Part shown: positions 1-8,421 of the stretch, one piece after another
Numbering within the stretch: the first letter of the stretch is position 1
Layout: each line of letters opens with the position of its first letter
NCBI GenBank assembly: GCA_944325415.1
Contig: CALUZW010000020.1
Coordinates: forward strand, 1 to 33,145
Direction: 5' to 3'
Length of the DNA stretch: 33,145 bases
Origin: an uncultured Bacteroidales bacterium
Lineage (GTDB): Bacteria; Bacteroidota; Bacteroidia; Bacteroidales; UBA11471
The notes under the pieces: model-generated
Told to the model about the DNA's origin: nothing
The model's input: only the letters and a program-made list of their open reading frames with translations
Database searches by the model: none
Made by a program: the position numbers and the translations under genes

Positions 1-1
1 G

Positions 2-74
2 TGGTGCCACCAGGAATCGAACCGGGGACACAAGGATTTTCAGTCCTTTGCTCTACCAACTGAGCTATGGCACC
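2..74 (-). tRNA. tRNA-Phe (anticodon GAA)
   Basis: Read on the minus strand, this folds as a complete cloverleaf. The acceptor arms GGTGCCA and TGGCACC pair, the discriminator is A, the D-arm is AGCTCAGTTGGTAGAGC and the T-loop is GGTTCGATTCC. The anticodon loop CTGAAAA carries GAA (forward positions 39-41), hence phenylalanine. CCA is not fully encoded: the next bases run off the window edge and begin with C. Closely resembles bacterial tRNA-Phe overall. Confidence 0.97.
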
Positions 75-90
75 ATCGCTTTTGCGTGTG

Positions 91-98
91 CAAATGTA
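91..98 (-). promoter_or_regulatory. -7 promoter box of tRNA-Phe
   Basis: On the minus strand this reads TACATTTG, a match to the Bacteroidota -7 consensus TAnnTTTG, 17 nt before the mature 5' end of tRNA-Phe. I see no clear TTTG at -33, so the assignment rests on the -7 box and its position. Confidence 0.55.
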
Positions 99-481
99 GA
101 TGCTTTTTTTGAATCTACCTAATTTTTTGAGAAAAAAATATCGTTTTGTGTGTTTTTTCTTTCCGATGCTTCTATTCTGAGACCTTTTTCTCTCTCGCTT
201 ATGGCTGGAAAAGAGGCGGTTTTCCGTTGCTTGGGGCAAATGTGCCGGCAAAAGGCCGGGCCTGCGTTTTTTTTTCTGCCGGGGGTGGGGAAGGCTGCTT
301 GGGGATAGATGTCTCTGCGCCTGCCTTGTGCCATCATCAGATAAGAAGGTTGTCGACTCGGCTAATGAAAGAGATGAGAAATGTTGTTTTCGCCTCTTTT
401 CTCTGCGATTGCCTTATGCTATTTTTATAGGAGACAGGATTTGGATAGGCAGAGGCAATGAATGAAAACTCCGTTTTCTCC
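99..481. other. Intergenic spacer with no recognised gene
   Basis: About 380 bases between the divergent tRNA-Phe and sbcD. Short open frames exist on both strands, but their translations are low-complexity, rich in Phe/Cys/Arg and resemble no family I know. The sbcD promoter lies at the right end. I see no RNA gene or repeat here. Confidence 0.6.
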
Positions 482-512
482 TTGCCTCTGCTCCCGCCTT
501 TCGCTATCTTTG
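482..512 (+). promoter_or_regulatory. Promoter of sbcDC
   Basis: TTG at 482-484 and TATCTTTG at 505-512 are separated by 20 nt, which fits the Bacteroidota -33/-7 consensus. Transcription would start near 518-520, about 11 nt before the ATG at 530. This decides the start codon of sbcD, because the farther upstream ATG at 458 would lie outside the transcript. Confidence 0.7.
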
Positions 513-529
513 TCATCAAACCTGTTTTT

Positions 530-1726
530 ATGGCATTGAAAATACTACATACGGCCGACTGGCATTTGGGGCAGACCTTCTACGGGTATGAACGGCATAC
601 TGAACATACGCTCTTTCTCGACTGGCTTTGCCACGAACTGTCGGCCCGGCAGGCCGATGTGCTGCTGATTGCCGGCGACGTGTTTGATTCGCCCAATCCT
701 TCGGCTGCCTCGCAGCAGATGTTTTATCGGTTCTTGCGACGGGCCACCGAGGAGAATCCTTCGTTGCAGGTGGTGGTCATTGCCGGCAACCACGACTCGG
801 CGGCACGTCTTGAAGCACCCGACCCGCTTTTCAAGGATATGCATGTTGAGGTGCGGGGGCTTGTGCGCCGCACCTCCGACGGGGCGATAGACCTCGACCG
901 TCTCGTTGTGCCGCTGGGTCCGGCGGGTTGCCCCGAGGCCTACTGTCTGGCGGTGCCCTATCTGCGGCAGGGTGATTATCCGCCGGCCGAGAATTATGCA
1001 CAGGGGGTTGCGTCGCTTTACAGTGCCCTGTATGAGAAAGTTGCCGGCTTGGGAAAGCCGGTGGTGGCGATGGGCCATTTGCAGGCCACGGGGGCGGAGG
1101 TGTCGGAGAACGACCGTTCGGAGCGCACGATTATCGGCGGGCTCGAATGTGTATCGCCCGAAGCTTTTGCCGCCTCGATATGCTACACGGCGCTGGGTCA
1201 TCTGCACCGGGCGCAGCGGGTGTCGGGCCGCGACAATGTGCGGTATGCAGGAGCCCCGATACCCATGTCGTTTGCCGAGAAGAACAACCGGCACGGGGTG
1301 GTGTGCGTTACGGTCGACGGACGGTCGACGGCGATAGAGCTGCTGCCGTTTGACCCGCCGGTGTCGCTGGTGTCGGTCAGTGGTGCGGCCGACGATATAG
1401 AGGCGGCCATCGACCGGTTGCCTGCGGGCGAGGCAGATGCGTGGTCGCCCTATCTCGAAGTGAAGGTCGCTCTCTCGCGCCCCGAGCCGTCGTTGCGGCA
1501 GCGCATCGAGTCGGCACTGGTGGGGAAGCGTGTGCGGCTGGCCCGCCTGGTACCCGACCTGCCCCGCCGGGAGGGCGATGTTGCGTCCGTGTCGTTTGTA
1601 GAGGAGGGGCGGCAGGCCGCTCCGTTGGAGATTGCCAACGATTATTATAAGAAGATGTTCAATACCGAGATGCCGGCCGATATGACGGCTCTCTTTCAAG
1701 AGATAATGAGGGAGGTGAATGCATGA
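530..1726 (+). CDS. sbcD: SbcD, exonuclease subunit D (Mre11-type nuclease)
   Basis: Metallophosphoesterase nuclease subunit of the SbcCD (Rad50-Mre11) complex, which cuts DNA hairpins and protein-blocked or palindromic DNA ends. Visible motifs in order are the first metal-binding block LHTADWHLGQ at the N terminus, AGDVFD near residue 45, the GNHD block near residue 85, a GH site in VAMGHLQATG and the YTALGHLHRAQ block. The length of 398 aa is usual for the family. I chose the ATG at 530 rather than the in-frame ATG at 458 because a consensus promoter sits between them and because MALKILHTADWH matches the family start. The stop overlaps the sbcC start (ATGA), so the two are translationally coupled. 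Confidence 0.96.
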   Translation: MALKILHTADWHLGQTFYGYERHTEHTLFLDWLCHELSARQADVLLIAGDVFDSPNPSAASQQMFYRFLRRATEENPSLQVVVIAGNHDSAARLEAPDPLFKDMHVEVRGLVRRTSDGAIDLDRLVVPLGPAGCPEAYCLAVPYLRQGDYPPAENYAQGVASLYSALYEKVAGLGKPVVAMGHLQATGAEVSENDRSERTIIGGLECVSPEAFAASICYTALGHLHRAQRVSGRDNVRYAGAPIPMSFAEKNNRHGVVCVTVDGRSTAIELLPFDPPVSLVSVSGAADDIEAAIDRLPAGEADAWSPYLEVKVALSRPEPSLRQRIESALVGKRVRLARLVPDLPRREGDVASVSFVEEGRQAAPLEIANDYYKKMFNTEMPADMTALFQEIMREVNA

Positions 1727-4700
1727 AGATAATGGCTGTACGGGGGAAAAATCTGGCTTCGCTCGATGGTGAGTTTGCCGTCGAGTTTGCCGCAGAGCCG
1801 TTGGCTTCGGCCGGACTGTTTGCCATCACCGGTCCCACCGGGGCCGGCAAGTCGACATTGCTCGATGCCTTGTGCCTGGCACTTTTTGACAAGACGCCTC
1901 GCATGAACCGGGCCCGCGAAAACGGAGTGCTGCTCGTCGATGTGGCCGACAAGACCCTCTCGCAGAACGATTGCCGCTCACTGTTGCGAAGAGGAGCTGC
2001 CGAGGGATATGCCGAGGTCGATTTCTGTGCCGTCAACGGCGAACTGTTCCGGGCCCGCTGGTCGGTGCGACGTGCCAGAGGCCGGGCCGAAGGGTCGTTG
2101 CAGCCCTCGGAGATAAGGCTGCATAATCTCTCTACGGGGGGTGAGGAGCAGGGCGGGAAGGGCGAACTTCTGCGGCGCATCACCCAGTTGCTGGGGCTCA
2201 CCTTCGAGCAGTTTACCCGGGCGGTGCTCCTGGCGCAGGGCGACTTTGCCACTTTCCTGAAAGCCCCTGAGGAGGAGAAGGCCGATTTGCTCGAAAAACT
2301 TACCGGCACCGAAATCTATTCCCAGCTGTCGCAAGCCCTCTATGCCCGCAACAAGGAGATGCAGGAGCGTTACGAGTTCCTGCTCAGGCAGATGGATTTT
2401 GTCCCCCTGCTGACCGATACCGAGGAGGCGGCCCTGCTCGATGAGCTTGCCGCTTGCCGACAGGCCGAAGCCGAGGCTGTCCGGCGGTGCGATGAGTTGA
2501 AGGCCCAGATGCGCTGGGTCGAGGAGCGGCAGAAACAGGTCGCTTTGCAGGCCGAGGCCGAAGCTGAGCGTCTCCGGGCCGAGGCCGCCAATGAACAGGC
2601 TCGCGACCGTCGTGTACACATGGAGCGGTATGACCTGGTGCAGGAGATACGCGATGCCTACCAGACCGTTCGCCGCTGCGACGAGGAGCGTAAGGCCGCT
2701 CTTACCCGCAGTGCAGCCCTTAAAGCCGAGGAGCATTGTTGTAAGGAAGAACTTGACCGCCGGGCGGCTGCCAAACTCGATGTGGAGAAGAAACAGCTTT
2801 GCCTCAAAAACGAATGGGAGGCTCTTGCCGACGAGCGTCGCCGGGCCGCCGACCTTGATTTGGCTCTTGCTGTGGGCCGAGAGACATTGGCTGCCTCCGA
2901 AAAAGCCCACGCTCGCGCCGTGGCCGACCTGCAACAGGCCTTGACCGAGCGCACAGCCCAGCAGGCCGCGTTCGAAAAGAACGACCGTGAGCGGGTGCGT
3001 CTCGAAGCCTGGATAGAGAAAAACATCGCCTATGCACCGCTTGTGGCCCAGGTGTCTCTGATACGCGAACTGCTGGCCGCTCTCTCCCAGACGGCACAGG
3101 CTCTCGACGCCGAGACCCGCATGCAGGCAAAGAACGAGACCCTCTTGCAGCAGAGCGAGGCCGAGCAGCTCCGCTTGCAGGAAGAGAGCCGTCGGCTCGA
3201 TGCGATGTTGCCGAGCGAGGTCTACCTCCTGCGCTCCCGTCTTGTCGAGGGCGAGCCCTGCCCCGTGTGTGGCAGCAGGCACCATTGTGTAGACGAGGTA
3301 GAGGTCAGAACCATGCAGGAGCAGGAGTTGGAGCAGCAGAAGAAGTCGGTGGCCGCGAAACTCGAAGCCCTTGTGGGGCAAATCGAGTACCTGCGTCAGG
3401 CTGGCGCCTCACACCGTTCCCGCATCGAGACATTCACGGCCCAAAAGGCCGAGAAGGAGGGCCGGCTCGAAGAGTTGCTCTCGCCCGTGTTGCCCGGCTG
3501 GCGGCAGAAGCCGCAGCTCGAAGAGCGGCTTGGCGGCTATGCCGCCGCTTGGAACGACAACCAGGCTGCCCTGTTGCAGTGCCGGAGTGTGGCCGAGGCC
3601 GCTGCCCGACAGCTGCCTCTTCTCGATGAAAACGTGAAAAAGCTCGAATCCATCGAAAAAAATGACCGTCTTGCCCTCGACGAGGCCCGCCGTTCAAGTG
3701 GCGAATTGGCGACGCAGCGTCGGGCTCTGTTAGGGGGCTGCACCCTGGCCGAGGTCGAAGCCCGGCACGATAGCGAAAGCCGCCGGCTCGACCAACTTCT
3801 GACCCGGGAGAGCCAGGCCTATACCGAATCGAAGAGCCGCGCCGAGAATCTGAACGGTACCGTAAAGCAACTCGACAGCCATCTGGCCGACCTGCAACAG
3901 CGCATCGCCTCGGCACAGGCCGAGGTGGGTGAGTGGCTTTCCCGCCACGAAGCGATAGAGCCGGCGACCTTGTCGGAGCTTTTTGCCCATACTCCCGGTT
4001 GGGTGGCCGACGAGAAAAAGGCCCTCTCGCTGCTGCGTGAGCAACTTGCCGCTGCCACCACCCGCTGTAAGGAGCGGGTCGAGGCGTTGGCACGCCACGA
4101 TGCGGCTCCCGAACGCCCTTCGCCCGAAGTCCTTGCGCAACTGCCCGGCCTCTTGGCCGAGCACTCCGCCATACAGCAACAGCAAGCTACCCGCCTGGCC
4201 GAGATAAATGCCCGCCTGGCTGCCGACCGTAAGAACCGACAGGAGCGGGCCCGCATCGAGAAGGAGCGGCTGGCGCTACTGCCCGAGGCGGAAAACTGGG
4301 AGCGCCTCAACAAGCTTTTCGGCTCGGCCGACGGGCAGAAGTTCCGGCGCATTGCTCAGGGGTATACTCTCGACCGTCTGCTGATTTACGCCAACCTTCA
4401 CTTGCAGAGTCTGTCGTCGCGGTATACGCTGCAACGTGTTCCCGAACGGCTGGCCTTGCAGGTGGTCGACAACGATATGCTGGGCGAGGCGCGCAGCGTG
4501 CATACACTCTCGGGCGGGGAGTCGTTTCTCATCTCACTGGCTCTGGCCTTGGGGCTTTCGTCGCTGTCGTCTTACCGCATGAATATCGAGTCGCTTTTTA
4601 TCGACGAAGGGTTCGGTTCGCTCGACGCCGAGACCCTGCGCACGGCGATGGCGGCTCTCGAACATTTGCAGATACAGGGACGCAAGATAGGGGTCATTTC

Positions 4701-4794
4701 GCACGTGGCCGAGATGACCGAACGTATTTCGGTGCAGGTACAGGTGCAGCGTGTCGCCAACGGTCGCAGCCGTGTGGTGGTCGTCGAGACATAA
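1723..4794 (+). CDS. sbcC: SbcC, exonuclease subunit C (Rad50-type SMC ATPase)
   Basis: ATPase partner of SbcD; it binds DNA ends and tethers them through long coiled coils. The Walker A motif GPTGAGKST is at residues 37-45. A long coiled coil rich in Glu, Ala, Arg and Gln follows, interrupted by the zinc hook CPVC at residues 513-516. A second coiled coil leads to the ABC signature LSGGE at 929-933, and Walker B LFIDE is at 958-962, followed by the D-loop GSLD. At 1023 aa it is full length. The start overlaps the sbcD stop by four bases. No terminator is evident between its stop and the tRNA-Pro promoter about 50 nt downstream. Confidence 0.96.
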   Translation: MKIMAVRGKNLASLDGEFAVEFAAEPLASAGLFAITGPTGAGKSTLLDALCLALFDKTPRMNRARENGVLLVDVADKTLSQNDCRSLLRRGAAEGYAEVDFCAVNGELFRARWSVRRARGRAEGSLQPSEIRLHNLSTGGEEQGGKGELLRRITQLLGLTFEQFTRAVLLAQGDFATFLKAPEEEKADLLEKLTGTEIYSQLSQALYARNKEMQERYEFLLRQMDFVPLLTDTEEAALLDELAACRQAEAEAVRRCDELKAQMRWVEERQKQVALQAEAEAERLRAEAANEQARDRRVHMERYDLVQEIRDAYQTVRRCDEERKAALTRSAALKAEEHCCKEELDRRAAAKLDVEKKQLCLKNEWEALADERRRAADLDLALAVGRETLAASEKAHARAVADLQQALTERTAQQAAFEKNDRERVRLEAWIEKNIAYAPLVAQVSLIRELLAALSQTAQALDAETRMQAKNETLLQQSEAEQLRLQEESRRLDAMLPSEVYLLRSRLVEGEPCPVCGSRHHCVDEVEVRTMQEQELEQQKKSVAAKLEALVGQIEYLRQAGASHRSRIETFTAQKAEKEGRLEELLSPVLPGWRQKPQLEERLGGYAAAWNDNQAALLQCRSVAEAAARQLPLLDENVKKLESIEKNDRLALDEARRSSGELATQRRALLGGCTLAEVEARHDSESRRLDQLLTRESQAYTESKSRAENLNGTVKQLDSHLADLQQRIASAQAEVGEWLSRHEAIEPATLSELFAHTPGWVADEKKALSLLREQLAAATTRCKERVEALARHDAAPERPSPEVLAQLPGLLAEHSAIQQQQATRLAEINARLAADRKNRQERARIEKERLALLPEAENWERLNKLFGSADGQKFRRIAQGYTLDRLLIYANLHLQSLSSRYTLQRVPERLALQVVDNDMLGEARSVHTLSGGESFLISLALALGLSSLSSYRMNIESLFIDEGFGSLDAETLRTAMAALEHLQIQGRKIGVISHVAEMTERISVQVQVQRVANGRSRVVVVET

Positions 4795-4842
4795 AGTTGC
4801 GGCTCATGTTGAGTGCCGTGCAAAAAAATTACCGGGGATATG

Positions 4843-4874
4843 TTTGATAAATTCAAATCAAAGCATTACCTTTG
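4843..4874 (+). promoter_or_regulatory. Promoter of tRNA-Pro
   Basis: TTTG at 4843-4846, a 20-nt spacer, then TACCTTTG at 4867-4874. This is a near-perfect Bacteroidota promoter placed 16 nt before the mature tRNA end. Confidence 0.75.
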
Positions 4875-4890
4875 CGCACGCAAAGCCAAT

Positions 4891-4963
4891 CGGGGTGTAG
4901 CACAGTTGGCAGCGCGCCACGTTCGGGACGTGGAGGTCGGAAGTTCGAGTCTTCTCACCCCGA
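4891..4963 (+). tRNA. tRNA-Pro (anticodon CGG)
   Basis: The acceptor arms CGGGGTG and CACCCCG pair and the discriminator is A at 4963. The anticodon stem CCACG/CGTGG encloses the loop TTCGGGA with anticodon CGG, and the T-loop reads AAGTTCGAGTC. The 3' CCA is not encoded (ACA follows). It has its own promoter and terminator and so is probably a single-gene transcript. Confidence 0.96.
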
Positions 4964-4967
4964 CATA

Positions 4968-5017
4968 ATACCACTTGATTATCTTGTAGAAAGATGGTTA
5001 AGTGGTATTTGTTTTTT
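4968..5017 (+). terminator. Rho-independent terminator after tRNA-Pro
   Basis: ATACCACTT (4968-4976) pairs with AAGTGGTAT (5000-5008). The inner arms ATCTT (4981-4985) and AAGAT (4991-4995) pair around the loop GTAGA, and the linking GATT/GGTT can pair through G-U wobbles. The whole is one stem of about 18 bp, followed by a T-rich tract at 5008-5017. Confidence 0.8.
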
Positions 5018-5064
5018 CGGCCGGGACAAAAGCGGGACATCATTAGGAGATTTCTATTTTAAAT

Positions 5065-5102
5065 GAAGTAGGGGGCGACTTGGCCAAGTCGCCCCCTACT
5101 TC
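5065..5102. repeat. Perfect 38-bp palindrome
   Basis: Two 19-base arms (5065-5083 and 5084-5102) are exact reverse complements with no spacer; each arm contains a GGGGGCGACTTGG core. It lies between the tRNA-Pro terminator (plus strand) and the 3' end of the EFR1-type gene (minus strand). The likely role is a bidirectional transcription terminator, but no long T-run follows on either side, so this is inferred. Confidence 0.85.
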
Positions 5103-5124
5103 GTATTTGGGTATAAAGATGGGG

Positions 5125-5917
5125 TCAGGCCGTGCGGAAGATGCAGCAGTTTTTCTGCGGGGCAGAAAATTTCTTGAAAAACTGGCGCGCGGCAAGGCGG
5201 TAAATCAGTCCGCCGAAATGTTTGGCGTGTCGGGGGCACACGGCGATGCAGTGGGCGCAGGAGAGGCAACGCTCTTTGTCGATGCGGCGCGGGTCGTTCT
5301 TGTCGATGGCTCCCACGGGACATTGTGCGGTGCAGATGCCGCAACGGTTGCATTGCCGGCTGGTTTTGGGTTTGAGTGGCGGGTTCATGGTCGGACGGTA
5401 GGGGTAGTGTCCCGGTACCTCGATGCGGGGAGCCGTAGCCCAGTCGGGGTGCGTGGTGAGCCATTCACGGCTTTGGCTGCCGAGTTGCCGGGCCTCGGCC
5501 AGATCGTTGTCGTCGGGGCGTCCGGCGGCCACTTGGGGGAAGATGGAATGTTGGGCAATAAAAGAGTCCTGCCGAGACGACCGAGAAACCCTGCTCTTCG
5601 ACCACATCTCTCAGTTCGAGCAGCGCGTCGTCGTAGTGACGGTTGCCATATACGCAGACGATAATGGCCGGAGTGTTTGCACCCCGTATCTGTCGCAGGG
5701 AGTCAACGGCTACGGTCGGTATGCGGCCGGCATATACCGGCATGGCAAAGATGGCGATGTCGTCGGGTGTGAGGGTCAGAGGTGCAGTCTGGGGGTGGAG
5801 TAGCAGGTCGGTGCGCTGTATATCGCGACGTGCAATTCCTTGGGCTACGGCGTCGGCGATTTTGCGGGTCGTGCCGGCAGCGCTGAAATAGATAGTGTGA
5901 GTACAAGAGTTTTCCAT
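5125..5917 (-). pseudogene. EFR1-type flavodoxin/ferredoxin protein, frameshifted
   Basis: Two overlapping minus-strand frames together make one protein of about 264 aa. The first (from 5917) is a flavodoxin-like domain beginning MENSCTHTIYFSAAGTTRKI. The second (down to 5125) carries two 4Fe-4S sites, CNRCGICTAQCP and CLSCAHCIAVCP. Homologues join a flavodoxin to a bacterial ferredoxin for electron transfer. The reading frame must move by one base near 5565-5571, after VVSA. Skipping one G of a GG pair there restores the order SADSFIAQHS, which resembles the AGAFIGEHS segment of the family. The start at 5917 is chosen because the upstream in-frame ATG at 5944 lies inside the promoter -7 box. 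A sequencing error or a true null allele cannot be told apart. Confidence 0.8.
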
Positions 5918-5941
5918 GACACCTGTTTTGTTGGTTCCCGA

Positions 5942-5949
5942 CAAAGATA
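5942..5949 (-). promoter_or_regulatory. -7 promoter box of the EFR1-type gene
   Basis: TATCTTTG on the minus strand matches TAnnTTTG. Transcription would start about 18 nt before the ATG at 5917. A clear -33 element is not seen. Confidence 0.55.
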
Positions 5950-5985
5950 ACCATTTGGTGTCGTAAAACGGCGACGGCGGGTGTG

Positions 5986-6023
5986 AAAAAACGCCCTCTT
6001 TTCCCTTCTCCCATATAAGGGCG
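5986..6023 (-). terminator. Terminator of the SDR epimerase gene
   Basis: On the minus strand CGCCCT (6023-6018) can pair with AGGGCG (5997-5992), and a run of six T (5991-5986) follows at once. It lies just beyond the stop of the SDR gene and upstream of the EFR1-type promoter. Confidence 0.6.
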
Positions 6024-6031
6024 GGGAAGTC

Positions 6032-6907
6032 TTATTCTTCGCCGACGGGACTTGCCGCACCCTTTAAGAAAGATTTCGGTGTAGGGTGGTGAAAGATGAA
6101 TCCTGCCTCCTGCAATCGTGTGGGGGAGACCCATTGCCCGTTGGTGATAAAATGGGAGCGTTCGCCGTAGAGTATCCTGAAAAACAGTCGGGGAATCGGT
6201 ACCAGCCGGTCGATGTGCTCGGTATAAGCCAGGTCGCGGGCCAGTTCGCGTTGCGTGATGTTGCAGGGAACGGTGAAGTTGAAGACTCCGCTCAGCCTGT
6301 CGTCGCGTAGCAGCAGCGAGTAGGCCCGGCACAAGTCGGGCAGGCTTATCCAGGGAAAGGGTTGTTGCCCGTTTCCGATGACGACACCGGCGTGCAGCCG
6401 CCGCTGTATGTTCAGCAGCGGGGGCAGGGCGCCTCCGTCGCGTGAGAGAACGATGCCGAATCGGGTGATGATCAGCCGGGTGCCTTCGGGACATTCGCGG
6501 GCGGCACCTTCCCACTCCCTGCACAGGTGTGCCAGGAAATCGTTGCCGTACACGTCGTTATATTCGTCCCATTCGCCCCAGTCGGGATAGTATCCGACAG
6601 CCGAGGCCGATACAAGGATGGCGGGTGAGGGGGAGGCCTTTTTCATGGCCTTGGTCAGGCAGCGGGTTACCTCTACGCGGCTGTCGATGAGTTGTTGCTT
6701 GTAGGTGCGGGTCCAGCGTTTGTCGATGGGGGCGCCAGCCAGGTTGACGACGGCCCGGCAGGTCGATAGTATACGGCACAGAGGCATTTCGTTTTCGGGA
6801 CGGAACAGTTCCCGTCCCAAGGGGACGATTTCGTGCCCTTCATGATTGAGAAATTGCGAGAGACGGCTTCCGATAAAACCGCTGGCTCCGCTCATGGCTA
6901 TTTTCAT
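6032..6907 (-). CDS. TIGR01777-type SDR epimerase (NAD(P)-binding)
   Basis: An atypical short-chain dehydrogenase/epimerase of 291 aa. The N-terminal Rossmann motif is G7-A-S-G10-F-I-G13. The block VVNLAGAPIDKRWT and the segment SASAVGYYP are characteristic of the TIGR01777 (YfcH-like) subfamily. The C-terminal segment around LQEAGFIFHHPTPKSFLKG resembles the DUF1731 tail of that subfamily. The substrate is unknown for the family. It stands alone, with a terminator downstream and a GC-rich hairpin upstream; no promoter box is obvious. Confidence 0.9.
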   Translation of the reverse strand: MKIAMSGASGFIGSRLSQFLNHEGHEIVPLGRELFRPENEMPLCRILSTCRAVVNLAGAPIDKRWTRTYKQQLIDSRVEVTRCLTKAMKKASPSPAILVSASAVGYYPDWGEWDEYNDVYGNDFLAHLCREWEGAARECPEGTRLIITRFGIVLSRDGGALPPLLNIQRRLHAGVVIGNGQQPFPWISLPDLCRAYSLLLRDDRLSGVFNFTVPCNITQRELARDLAYTEHIDRLVPIPRLFFRILYGERSHFITNGQWVSPTRLQEAGFIFHHPTPKSFLKGAASPVGEE

Positions 6908-6939
6908 GACAGTCGGTGTTTGGAGGGTTTGGTGCGGAG

Positions 6940-6964
6940 TATGGCGGGCCTGAGGCCCGCCATA
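6940..6964. repeat. 11-bp GC-rich hairpin between the efflux and SDR genes
   Basis: TATGGCGGGCC (6940-6950) and GGCCCGCCATA (6954-6964) are perfectly complementary around the loop TGA. It lies between the end of the efflux operon and the start of the SDR gene, which are on the same strand. It may end efflux transcription or protect an mRNA end; there is no T-run. Confidence 0.7.
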
Positions 6965-7035
6965 CCCTGTAACCTATAACAACCGACGACCCGAAAAGAT
7001 GGGCAGGGCGGGTGTGTAGATGCGTTTTTTTGCCG

Positions 7036-8421
7036 TTATTGCCAGCCGCCGCCCAGAGCCTTGTAGAGTTGTATAAAGGCCAGTTGCTTGCCGAGAATGG
7101 CCTCGTTGAGGCTGATTTGGGCATCGAAGTATCCACGTTGTGCGTCGAGCACGTCGAGGTAGCTGATGTATCCGTTGATATATTGCAGGTGGGCCAGCTG
7201 GTTGTTGCTGTATGCAGCCTGTTCGAGTTTCTGGCGGGTGTCGAATACCTCTTCGCTCATGTTGTAGGTAACAATGGCGTCGTGTACATCTTTGAAGGCG
7301 ACCAGTACCTGTTTCTCATAGAGGTAGACGCTGCGTTCATAAGCGGCTTTTTTGGCCTTGTGCTGCGAGATGTTCTTACCCATGTTGAAGAGCGGGGTAA
7401 GGAGTGTCCCGCTCAGGAAATGGGCGGGCGACTGGAAGATGTTCTTGATGTCGTTGCTTTCCATGCCAAACTCGGCCGTGAGTGTGATTTGCGGGAACAT
7501 GCTGGTGAAGGCGATACCCACCTCGGCATTGGCGGCCATGAGGGCTTTCTCGGCGGCTCTCACGTCGGGACGGCGTTCGAGCAGGGCCGAGGGCAGACCT
7601 GCCGGCAGGTACTGGGGCAGCCGGTTGATGTGGCGGTCGGTCTGTCGGGCTATCTCACGCGGGAATGTGCCGGTGAGCAGAGCTATCTCGTTTTTCTTGA
7701 TGGCGATGGAGCGTTCGAGGTCGGGCACGAGGGTGGCGGTGCGGGCCAGCTCCACGCGAGCTTGCTGGAAGGAGGTTTCGGAGGTGAGGCCGCCCTCAAA
7801 ACGCAGCCGGGCCAGTCGCACGCCCTCTTCGCGGGCATGGAGGGTCTGCTTTACGATGGCCAGTTGGTGGTCGAGGGCTATCAGTTCGTAGTACGACTGG
7901 GCCACCTGTGCCACGAGGCTCACTTGTAGAGCCCGCTGGTTTTCTATGGCTTCGAGCAGTTGGGCCTTGCTGCGTTCGGCGCCCCACCGCAGTTTGCCCC
8001 AAAGGTCGACCTCCCACGAGAGGAGGGCGCGGGCGTGGAGTTCGGGATCGCTCTCGTAGTTGTCGCCGCCGTAGTTTGTGGCGTCCTTATCGGCATAGAT
8101 GCGTCCGTTGATTTGGGGAAATATCTTGCTGAGGTCGACGCGCCGCAGGGCTGCCAGTTCCTTGATGCGGGCCGAGGCGGCGAGCATGTCCTTGTTGTGT
8201 TCGAGTGTCTGCGTGATGAGGTTCTGCAATATGGTATCGGTATAGACGGTCCACCATTGCATGTCGGCTATCGAGAAGGTGTCGGGGAGCGTCGAGGCGG
8301 AGTCGATGCGTTCGGGGAGCGCCATCTCGGGTCGGGCATATTTTTTCCCGACCTTGCACGATGTTACTGTGGCGAGTGCGAATGCGCCGAGCAGAAGGGC
8401 GATGTATCGGGTCTTTTTCAT
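7036..8421 (-). CDS. RND efflux outer-membrane channel lipoprotein (TolC/OprM, NodT type)
   Basis: Outer-membrane channel of a tripartite drug-efflux pump; 461 aa, the normal size. The N terminus is a lipoprotein signal peptide, with a hydrophobic stretch at residues 6-19 and a lipobox ending VTSC (Cys22). Two OEP-type helical repeats follow. Typical blocks include DLWGKLRWGAERSKAQLLEA and RPDVRAAEKALMAANAEVG. The start overlaps the pump gene stop (ATGA, 8418-8421), so translation is coupled. It is the last gene of the adaptor-pump-channel operon. Confidence 0.94.
   Translation of the reverse strand: MKKTRYIALLLGAFALATVTSCKVGKKYARPEMALPERIDSASTLPDTFSIADMQWWTVYTDTILQNLITQTLEHNKDMLAASARIKELAALRRVDLSKIFPQINGRIYADKDATNYGGDNYESDPELHARALLSWEVDLWGKLRWGAERSKAQLLEAIENQRALQVSLVAQVAQSYYELIALDHQLAIVKQTLHAREEGVRLARLRFEGGLTSETSFQQARVELARTATLVPDLERSIAIKKNEIALLTGTFPREIARQTDRHINRLPQYLPAGLPSALLERRPDVRAAEKALMAANAEVGIAFTSMFPQITLTAEFGMESNDIKNIFQSPAHFLSGTLLTPLFNMGKNISQHKAKKAAYERSVYLYEKQVLVAFKDVHDAIVTYNMSEEVFDTRQKLEQAAYSNNQLAHLQYINGYISYLDVLDAQRGYFDAQISLNEAILGKQLAFIQLYKALGGGWQ

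Noticed and set aside
146..430. 94-codon open frame before sbcD
   Set aside because: Low-complexity translation, no family and no promoter; the sbcD promoter follows it.
545..1699. Minus-strand open frame opposite sbcD
   Set aside because: Arg/His-rich shadow of the sbcD codons, without known motifs.
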